A program made the position numbers and the translations under genes. 64,000 bases of DNA from DASQFQ01 sp963805525 (lineage in GTDB: Bacteria > Actinomycetota > Thermoleophilia > Solirubrobacterales > Solirubrobacteraceae): assembly GCA_963805525.1 (NCBI GenBank), contig CAWDUT010000004.1, positions 558,001-622,000 on the forward strand. The letters run 5' to 3'. Position 1 is the stretch's first letter; the number at the start of each line of letters is the position of its first letter. Positions 58,584 through 64,000 of the stretch are shown one piece after another. Under the pieces are notes generated by a model. That model was not told where the DNA came from and did not search any database. It saw only the letters and a list, made by a program, of their open reading frames with translations.

Positions 58584-58928
58584 CTACTCCTCCGGCGGCA
58601 GTTCCTCGCGCGCCCGGAACGCCGCCGCGCGCTCCCTGAGCTCGGCGTGGTCGCGGCGCACCTCGGCCGCGACCTCCTCCTCCGTGCGGTCCGGCAGCCC
58701 GCGCCGGCGCCGCCGCTCGTTTTGCGCCTCGAGCATCTGCGCGACGTCGTCGATCTCGTTCTCCGCCTCGACCTGGGGCGATCGCGTGGGCTTCCAGTCG
58801 AGCTGCTCGGCGCCCGAGCCCGGGTAGAACTGACCGAGCGCGAGCACGGCCAGCACCATCAATACGAGCCCCACGATCACGATCAAGGTGAAGGTGTCGA
58901 TCCCGGCAGCGTAGTCTGCCCGCGGCAT
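58584..58928 (-). CDS. Small single-pass membrane protein
   Basis: 114 residues from ATG 58928. One transmembrane helix (TLIVIVGLVLMVLAVLALGQF) is followed by a charged helical tail (DDVAQMLEAQNERRRRRGLPDRTEEEVAAEVRRDHAELRERAAA). No family recognised. Its ATG shares the palindromic CATG with the ATG of the divergent Rrf2 gene, so one or both messages must be leaderless or start inside the other gene. Confidence 0.6.
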   Translation of the reverse strand: MPRADYAAGIDTFTLIVIVGLVLMVLAVLALGQFYPGSGAEQLDWKPTRSPQVEAENEIDDVAQMLEAQNERRRRRGLPDRTEEEVAAEVRRDHAELRERAAAFRAREELPPEE

Positions 58929-59382
58929 GCGTATCTCCGCCCGAGCCGACTACGCCCTGCGCGCCGCCGCCGAGCTCGCGGCCGCCGGCGGTGGCCCGGT
59001 CAAGGGCGACGCGCTGGCCACCGCCCAGTCGATCCCCCACAAGTTCCTCGAGAACATCCTCGCCGACCTCCGCCACGCCCGGCTCGTCCGGTCGCAGCGG
59101 GGAGCCGACGGTGGCTACTGGCTCGCCCAGCCCGCCGAGGACATCTCGCTCGCCGACGTCATCCGCGCCGTCGAGGGCCCGCTGGCCAGCGTCCGCGGCG
59201 AGGCGCCGGAGGACGTCGAGTACCCCGGCGCCGCCGAGCATCTGCAGGACATCTGGATCGCGGTCCGCGCCAGCGTGCGGTCGGTCGTCGAGAACGTCAC
59301 GCTCGCCGACCTCGCGTCGGGCGAGCTGCCGCCGGAGATCAAGCGGCTTGGGGACGACCCTGAGGCGTGGGTGCGGCGTTGA
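58927..59382 (+). CDS. Rrf2-family regulator without cluster Cys, CymR-like
   Basis: 151 residues from ATG 58927 (MRISARADYALRAAAEL is the canonical Rrf2 start). HTH: KGDALATAQSIPHKFLENILADLRHARLVRSQRGADGGYWLA. There is no Cys at all, so it cannot hold the Fe-S cluster of IscR/NsrR. Cluster-free Rrf2 proteins such as CymR control sulfur and cysteine genes. A possible -10 TAGTCT (58912-58917) makes the message leaderless. It converges on cysA with a 44-base overlap, so both genes share DNA. Confidence 0.85.
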   Translation: MRISARADYALRAAAELAAAGGGPVKGDALATAQSIPHKFLENILADLRHARLVRSQRGADGGYWLAQPAEDISLADVIRAVEGPLASVRGEAPEDVEYPGAAEHLQDIWIAVRASVRSVVENVTLADLASGELPPEIKRLGDDPEAWVRR

Positions 59383-60301
59383 GCCACACGATCGAGCCCG
59401 CTTCGGGCTCGAGCGCGTCGGCCTCGGCGCGCGTCAGCTGAACCGAGACCTCCTCGCCGTCCGAGCGCACGACCTCCACGCGCACCTCGAACCCGAGGTG
59501 CACGACGCGCTGGACCATGACCTCCTCCCAGCCCTCCTCCGGGCGGTGGGAGAGCGCCACGTCGTGCGGGCGCACGAGCTGGCCCCGGACCTTGGAGACC
59601 GGGCCGAGGAAGCCCATCACGAACTCGTCCGCGGGCTGGTCGTAGAGATCGCGCGGCGAGCCCACCTGGACCACCTTGCCGTCGCGCAGCAGCACGATCC
59701 GGTCGGCGAGCTCCATCGCCTCCTCCTGGTCGTGCGTGACGAGCACGGTGGTCACCTGGACCTCCTCGTGCAGCCGCCGCAGCCACGCGCGCAGGTCGCC
59801 GCGGACGTTCGCGTCGAGCGCGCCGAACGGCTCGTCGAGCAGCAGCACGCTGGGCTCGACCGCGAGCGCGCGGGCGAGCGCCATCCGCTGGCGCTGACCG
59901 CCCGAGAGCTGCGACGGGTAGCGGTCGGCGAAGCCGTCGAGCCCCACGAGGTGCAGCAGCTCGTCGACCTTGGCGGTGACCTCGGCCTTCGGCTTCTTGC
60001 GGATCTTCAGCCCGAAGGCGACGTTGTCGCGCAGCGTCATGTGCTTGAACGCCGCGTAGTGCTGGAACACGAAGCCGATGCCGCGCTTCTGCGGCGGGAG
60101 CCGGGTCGCGTCGGTGCCGGACACCACGATCGTGCCGGCGTCGGGCGCCTCGAGCCCCGCGATCACGCGCAGCAGCGTCGACTTGCCCGAGCCGGAGGGC
60201 CCGAGCAGCGCGGTCAGCTTGCCGTCCGGCGCCTCGATCGAGACGTCGTCGAGGGCGGTGAAGTCACCGAAGCGCTTGGAGACGTTCTCGACGACGATCA
60301 T
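59339..60301 (-). CDS. cysA: Sulfate ABC transporter ATP-binding protein
   Basis: 320 residues from ATG 60301, ATGA-coupled to cysW. Walker A GPSGSGKST (Lys40), signature QLSGGQRQRMALARAL, Walker B SVLLLDEPFGALD and switch His in VLVTHDQEEA. The C-terminal 80 residues (VRGQLVRPHDVALSHRP, then VHLGFEVRVEVV) form the TOBE-like regulatory domain of CysA. It energises import of sulfate or thiosulfate at the inner face of the membrane. Last gene of the operon. Confidence 0.93.
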   Translation of the reverse strand: MIVVENVSKRFGDFTALDDVSIEAPDGKLTALLGPSGSGKSTLLRVIAGLEAPDAGTIVVSGTDATRLPPQKRGIGFVFQHYAAFKHMTLRDNVAFGLKIRKKPKAEVTAKVDELLHLVGLDGFADRYPSQLSGGQRQRMALARALAVEPSVLLLDEPFGALDANVRGDLRAWLRRLHEEVQVTTVLVTHDQEEAMELADRIVLLRDGKVVQVGSPRDLYDQPADEFVMGFLGPVSKVRGQLVRPHDVALSHRPEEGWEEVMVQRVVHLGFEVRVEVVRSDGEEVSVQLTRAEADALEPEAGSIVWLNAAPTPQGRPQAA

Positions 60302-61104
60302 GCGTCACTCCTCCGGCGGCCGATGAACGTGGTGATGAGCAAGGTCGCGAGGGCGATCAGCGCGAGCAGCATCGAGGCCGCGTAGGCGCCCGCGAGATCG
60401 AAGTTCTGGAAGCGCTTCTCCACGAGCAGGGTCAGGGTGTCGGTCTCGCCGGCAATCCGCCCGGAGACGACGCTGACGGCTCCGAACTCCCCGATCGCCC
60501 GCGCGGTCGAGAGCACGACGCCGTAGGCGATGCCCCAGCGGATCGCAGGAAGCGTGACGCGCCAGAACGTCTGCCAGCTGTTCGCCCCGAGCGTGGCCGC
60601 TGCCTGCTCCTGCTCGTCGCCGACCTCGCGCAGCACCGGCACGACCTCGCGCGCCACGAACGGCAGCGAGACGAAGATCGTCGCCAGCACCATGCCGGGC
60701 AGAGAGAAGATGATCTGGATGCCGTGGTCGGCGAGCCACGGACCGAACCAGCCGGTGCGGCCGTAGACCAGCAGCAGCGACAGGCCGACGACGATCGGCG
60801 AGATCGCGAACGGCAGGTCGATGCAGGCGTCGAGCAGGCGCTTGCCGGGGAACGCGCCGCGAACGAGCGCGAGCGCGGCCAGCACGCCGAAGATCGTGTT
60901 GAGCGGGACGGCGATGAGCGCGATCTCGAGCGTCAGCGAGAACGCGTGGATGGCGGCGGGCGTTGTGATCGACTCCCAGAAGGCGGCGAAGCCGTGCTCG
61001 AACGTGCGGTAGAAGACGACGCCGACCGGGATCAGCAGCAGTGCCGCGAGGTAGCCGAGCGCGACGACGCGCAACCCGATGCGAGTCGGGCGGTCAACGG
61101 TCAT
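60298..61104 (-). CDS. cysW: Sulfate ABC transporter permease CysW
   Basis: 268 residues from ATG 61104. Six helices and the permease EAA loop (GVVLSTARAIGEFGAVSVVSGRIAG, with the CysW/CysT-type ARAIGEFGAV-V-G core). PLNTIFGVLAALALVRG and LPFAISPIVVGLSLLLVYG are typical family segments. It forms the channel with CysT. 21 bases separate it from cysT. Confidence 0.92.
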   Translation of the reverse strand: MTVDRPTRIGLRVVALGYLAALLLIPVGVVFYRTFEHGFAAFWESITTPAAIHAFSLTLEIALIAVPLNTIFGVLAALALVRGAFPGKRLLDACIDLPFAISPIVVGLSLLLVYGRTGWFGPWLADHGIQIIFSLPGMVLATIFVSLPFVAREVVPVLREVGDEQEQAAATLGANSWQTFWRVTLPAIRWGIAYGVVLSTARAIGEFGAVSVVSGRIAGETDTLTLLVEKRFQNFDLAGAYAASMLLALIALATLLITTFIGRRRSDA

Positions 61105-61125
61105 AGCATTGCCTCGCTTCGCTCG

Positions 61126-61962
61126 TCATCGCAGCGGACTCCGTCCGCGCTCGCCCCACGCGCCGACCCAGCGGATCGCGAACAGCACGAGCAGCGACAC
61201 GACCAGCAGGACGACCGAGACCGCCGAGGCGCCGATCGGGTTGTCGGACTCGATCTGCTTGAACACGAAGACCGAGGAGACCTGCGTCTTGAACGGGATG
61301 TTCCCCGAGATCAGGACGATCGAGCCGAACTCGCCGACGGCACGGGCGAACGCGAGCGCCGAGCCGGACAGGATCGCCGGCCCGAGGTTCGGCAGGATCA
61401 CGCGCGCGAATATCGTCCGCGAGCCGGCGCCGAGCGACGCCGCCGCCTCCTCCATGTCGCGGTCGAGCTCGAGCAGGACGGGCTGGACCGCGCGGATCAC
61501 GAACGGCAGCGTCACGAACAGCATCGCCAGCAGCACCGACATCTTCGTCAGCGCGACGTTGATGCCGAGGGGGCTGCGCGGGCCGTAGAGGGCGATCAGC
61601 GTGAGGCCGGCGACGATCGTCGGCAGCGCGAACGGCAGATCGATCAGCGCGTTGACGGCGGACTTGCCGAGGAACTGGTCGCGCACCAGCACCCACGCGA
61701 TCAGCGTGCCGAACAGCGCGTTGATCGCCGCGGCGACCAGCGACGCGAGGATCGTGAAGCGCAGGGCGCTGACCGCCTGGCGCGACGTGACCGCGTGCCA
61801 GAAGGCGTCGACGCCGCCGTCGAACGAATGCGCGACGACGGCGGCGAGCGGGAGCAGGACGATGATGCTCAGGTAGAGCATCGTCACTCCCATCGCGAGC
61901 GCCCCGCCCGGAACGCCGGCGGCGGTGCGCCGCCGGCGCGGGAGCGGGACCGCGACGCTCAT
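61126..61962 (-). CDS. cysT: Sulfate ABC transporter permease CysT
   Basis: 278 residues from ATG 61962, ATGA overlap with the binding-protein gene. Six helices, INALFGTLIAWVLVRDQF and LPFALPTIVAGLTLIALYG as in the family, and the EAA loop ALAFARAVGEFGSIVLISGNIPF. Partner of CysW. Confidence 0.92.
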   Translation of the reverse strand: MSVAVPLPRRRRTAAGVPGGALAMGVTMLYLSIIVLLPLAAVVAHSFDGGVDAFWHAVTSRQAVSALRFTILASLVAAAINALFGTLIAWVLVRDQFLGKSAVNALIDLPFALPTIVAGLTLIALYGPRSPLGINVALTKMSVLLAMLFVTLPFVIRAVQPVLLELDRDMEEAAASLGAGSRTIFARVILPNLGPAILSGSALAFARAVGEFGSIVLISGNIPFKTQVSSVFVFKQIESDNPIGASAVSVVLLVVSLLVLFAIRWVGAWGERGRSPLR

Positions 61963-62984
61963 GAGGCGGTCGACACCCCGGCCTTCTCCTCGATCTTCGC
62001 CACCGAGCCCTTCTCGGGGTCGAACATCTCGTCGTTGACCTTGCTCCAGCCGCCCAGGTCATCGATCGTGAAGAGCTGCTTGGGCTCCGGGAACCTGGCC
62101 TTGTTGGCGTCGAAGACCTCCTGGTTCACCGGCCGGTAGCCCCAGCCGGCGAACTTCTCCTGACCCTCCTTGGAGAGCACGAAGTCGAGGAACTTGTGGG
62201 CCGACTCCGGCGCCGACTTCGTGACGGCGATCGGGTTCTGGATCTTGATCGTCTGGTCGGGGGTGACGAAGTCGACGTCCTGGCCCTTCTTCTGCGCGGT
62301 GGTCGCCTCGTACTCGTAGGAGAGGAGAACGTCACCGGTGCCGCTGGTGAAGTTGTTGAGCGCGTCGCGGCCGGACTTGTCCTGGACCACGACGTGCTTC
62401 GTGATGAGCTGTGTGAGGAAGTCGAGGCCGGCCTGCGGGTTCTTGCCGCCGTCGCTCTTCGCCCCGTAGGCGCCCAGCAGGTTCCACTTCGCCGCGCCCG
62501 AGGTGAACGGGTTCGGGGTCAGGACCTTGACGCCCGGCTTGAGCAGGTCGTCCCAGGTCTTGATGCCCTTGGGGTTGCCCTTGCGGACGATGAACGAGAC
62601 GAGCGAGGTGGTCACGAAGCCCTTGCTCGGCGTGTCCGCCCAGTTCGAGCCGACCAGGCCGGCCTTGACCAGGCGGTCCATGTCCGGCGCGAGCGAGAAC
62701 GACACGACATCGGCCTTCAGGCCGGCCTCGACGGCACGGCTCTGCTCGCCGGAGGCGCCGAAGGAGGACTTGAAGCCGACGCCCTCGCCGGCGCCCGTCT
62801 TCTGGAACAGCGGCTCGATCTCGTCGTAGACGACCTCGGGGGTCGAGTAGGCCACGAGCGACAGGGACTTCGAGCCCTTGTCGGTCGATGAGCTGCCGGA
62901 GGTGGAGTCGGACGAGCCGCCGCAGGCGGTCACGGCCATCAGTCCGGCGACGAGCACGGCGAACAGCAGGCGGGATCGGGTCAT
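61959..62984 (-). CDS. sbp: Sulfate-binding lipoprotein of the ABC transporter
   Basis: 341 residues from ATG 62984; the longer in-frame start at 63074 lies upstream of the promoter. Lipoprotein signal: MTRSRLLFAVLVAGL, then the lipobox AVTAC (lipidated Cys about residue 21) and a Ser/Gly linker. Sulfate-binding family motifs: LVAYSTPEVVYDEIEP, SFGASGEQSRAVEAGLKADVVSFSLAPDMDRL, NPKGIKTWDDLLKPGVKVLTPNPFTSGAAKWNLL and GDVLLSYEYEA. First gene of the operon, with an inverted-repeat promoter at 63023-63039. Confidence 0.92.
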   Translation of the reverse strand: MTRSRLLFAVLVAGLMAVTACGGSSDSTSGSSSTDKGSKSLSLVAYSTPEVVYDEIEPLFQKTGAGEGVGFKSSFGASGEQSRAVEAGLKADVVSFSLAPDMDRLVKAGLVGSNWADTPSKGFVTTSLVSFIVRKGNPKGIKTWDDLLKPGVKVLTPNPFTSGAAKWNLLGAYGAKSDGGKNPQAGLDFLTQLITKHVVVQDKSGRDALNNFTSGTGDVLLSYEYEATTAQKKGQDVDFVTPDQTIKIQNPIAVTKSAPESAHKFLDFVLSKEGQEKFAGWGYRPVNQEVFDANKARFPEPKQLFTIDDLGGWSKVNDEMFDPEKGSVAKIEEKAGVSTAS

Positions 62985-63022
62985 GCGGGAGCGCTCCAGG
63001 GAGGGTGCGGGACGAGACATAC

Positions 63023-63039
63023 CCCACCAAGTCGGTGGG
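63023..63039 (-). promoter_or_regulatory. Candidate operator in the sulfate operon promoter
   Basis: CCCACC and GGTGGG form a perfect 6-bp inverted repeat with a 5-bp spacer (AAGTC). On the minus strand it lies between a possible -35 TTGCCC and -10 TATGTC, about 40-60 bases before ATG 62984. A repressor bound here would block RNA polymerase. The neighbouring Cys-free Rrf2 protein is the natural candidate. Confidence 0.45.
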
Positions 63040-63113
63040 CAAGCATCGAAATAGATAGCAGGTGCCCCCGCCACCTCGCAAGGAGCCGGCCCACGTGTCC
63101 ACGGGAGGGAAGG

Positions 63114-63140
63114 GAAAGGCCCGCGTGACGCGGGCCTTTC
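63114..63140 (-). terminator. Intrinsic terminator, possibly bidirectional
   Basis: GAAAGGCCCGCG (63114-63125) and CGCGGGCCTTTC (63129-63140) form a perfect 12-bp stem with a TGA loop. On the minus strand it follows the stop of the secreted protein gene by about 10 bases and runs into TTTCCCTTCC. It insulates that gene from the sulfate operon. Confidence 0.85.
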
Positions 63141-63149
63141 CTCAGGCGA

Positions 63150-64000
63150 TCACGGCCGCAGCGGCGTGTCCGCGCGGAACTGGACGTAGCCGGGCGTCTC
63201 GCTGGGCTCGGCGTCGCGGCTGCCGAGGAACTCGGCGCGGGCGCGCCAGCGACCCAGGGTCGGGACGAACACGACCGACCCGGTGCCACCGACGATCGTC
63301 GTCCGCACGCGGCGGGCGAACAGCCAGCCCCCGAACGGGTCGTGGCGCTCGATGGTCACCCGCGCCGGCCCGGACCCGCCCGGCGACAGAGTCAGCCGCA
63401 GCGTCGCCGGCGTGCCGAGTGGGACCGTGCCCCCGCCGCTGATGCGCAGGCGGGTGAACGTCCGCGCGACGCGCAGCAGCCTGTAGGCGCCGCGGCTGGC
63501 ACCCCGGGCGCGCACCTGCAGCACGTAGCGGCCTGGCTTGAGCGTCCGCTGCAGCACCGCGCCGCCGATCCCGGAGTCGCCGCCCAGGCCATGGCCGGCG
63601 GCTGTCCTGAGCTGCAGGCCGACGTCGTTGGACGACCCGGTCGACAGCGTGATCGCGACGGTGGAGCGATCGACGATGTCGAAGCGATAGACGTCGACGG
63701 CATCGAGGCCTCGGGCGTTCAACGTGCCGCGCACGCGCTGGCGGTTCGGCAGCACCAGGCCCGGGAACTGGTCGTCGGGTCCGGCCGGCCCTGCCTGCAG
63801 GCGATAGTCCTGGCGGGACGTCACCCGTGAGGAGGAGACCACGAACGAGTAGCGGCCGCCCTCACCGACACCGGGGGTGATCAGCACGTAGCTCTTGCCA
63901 CTGCGGATCGGCGAATCGCTCTGGAACGAGGTCGTGCCCGGCGCGAAGACCGACAGCACGAGCCGGTGCGACGAGAGGTTGGCGAGGTTGATCCGGTAGG
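63150..64000 (-). CDS. Secreted PPC-like beta-domain protein, partial (N-terminus outside window)
   Basis: The frame is open to the window edge (YRINLANLSSHRL before LSVFAPG), so the gene starts beyond 64000; 282 codons plus stop are seen. Two repeats of the pre-peptidase C-terminal type can be recognised: FQSDSPIRSGKSYVLITPGVGEGGRYSFVVSSSR and VRGTLNARGLDAVDVYRFDIVDRSTVAITLSTGSSNDVGLQLRTAAG, then GRYVLQVRARGASRGAYRLLRVAR. A final Ig-like part ends RVTIERHDPFGGWLFARR and WRARAEFLGSRDAEPSETPGYV. Extracellular binding or structural role likely. Confidence 0.7.
   Translation of the reverse strand, partial: YRINLANLSSHRLVLSVFAPGTTSFQSDSPIRSGKSYVLITPGVGEGGRYSFVVSSSRVTSRQDYRLQAGPAGPDDQFPGLVLPNRQRVRGTLNARGLDAVDVYRFDIVDRSTVAITLSTGSSNDVGLQLRTAAGHGLGGDSGIGGAVLQRTLKPGRYVLQVRARGASRGAYRLLRVARTFTRLRISGGGTVPLGTPATLRLTLSPGGSGPARVTIERHDPFGGWLFARRVRTTIVGGTGSVVFVPTLGRWRARAEFLGSRDAEPSETPGYVQFRADTPLRP

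Noticed and set aside
1..64000. CRISPR arrays
   Set aside because: I looked for regularly spaced direct repeats of 24-40 bases and saw none, nor any cas-like gene.

Overview
The window is GC-rich (about 70%) chromosomal DNA with dense, often overlapping genes, many GTG and TTG starts, apparent leaderless starts and a deazaflavin (F420-type) oxidoreductase gene. This points to an actinobacterium. The mix of DUF4157 proteins, HD/LuxR regulators and a PHA synthase operon fits Thermoleophilia (Solirubrobacter/Conexibacter-like), but that assignment is an inference.

Left chromosomal part (1-34.5 kb). Housekeeping and accessory metabolism: a phosphoesterase cut by the window edge, alpha/beta hydrolases, a cupin and an aldo/keto reductase. 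A 3 kb segment follows that is bracketed by two inverted copies of a 160 bp repeat and carries secreted proteins and a broken GYD gene. Next come signalling proteins (HD/LuxR regulator, GGDEF cyclase, NarL-type two-component pair). A polyhydroxyalkanoate/fatty-acyl operon (acyl-CoA ligase, phaC, hydrolase, acyl-CoA dehydrogenase) is linked by start/stop overlaps. RecQ carries a phosphoribosyltransferase-like tail, and a Fur-type regulator is fused translationally to a catalase gene. From 24.1 to 30.8 kb, three overlapping genes encode an Lgt-like membrane enzyme, a 1701-residue DUF4157 (eCIS-core) metallopeptidase protein with a toxin-like C-terminus, and a candidate immunity protein. A MarR/MFS pair and SpoIID and F420-dependent genes lead to a tRNA-Arg.

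Integrated element (34.5-51.0 kb). Two tRNA-Arg(TCT) copies share 59 identical bases and bracket about 16.5 kb. A tyrosine integrase gene runs into the right-hand tRNA, next to excisionase-type HTH proteins. The cargo is a zinc peptidase sharing the LQRAAGN motif of the DUF4157 protein, a tRNA-Sec-like fragment, and an IS3-family element that cuts an ATPase gene. It also includes a radical SAM/SPASM maturase with a small Cys-containing candidate precursor, and an unfamiliar two-gene locus (1231-residue protein plus a PD-(D/E)XK-like protein). Many element genes carry single-base frameshifts, so the element looks decayed.

Right chromosomal part (51-64 kb). This holds an NrtR-like regulator, an SOS-box-controlled HTH/endonuclease-like gene, tRNA-Pro, and a cyclic di-GMP-I riboswitch before a CAP-domain secreted protein. 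DUF1015, OsmC, Nudix and APH-like genes follow, then a YceI operon. A Cys-free Rrf2 regulator faces a complete sulfate ABC transporter operon (sbp-cysT-cysW-cysA) with an inverted repeat in its promoter. A PPC-like secreted protein is cut by the right edge.
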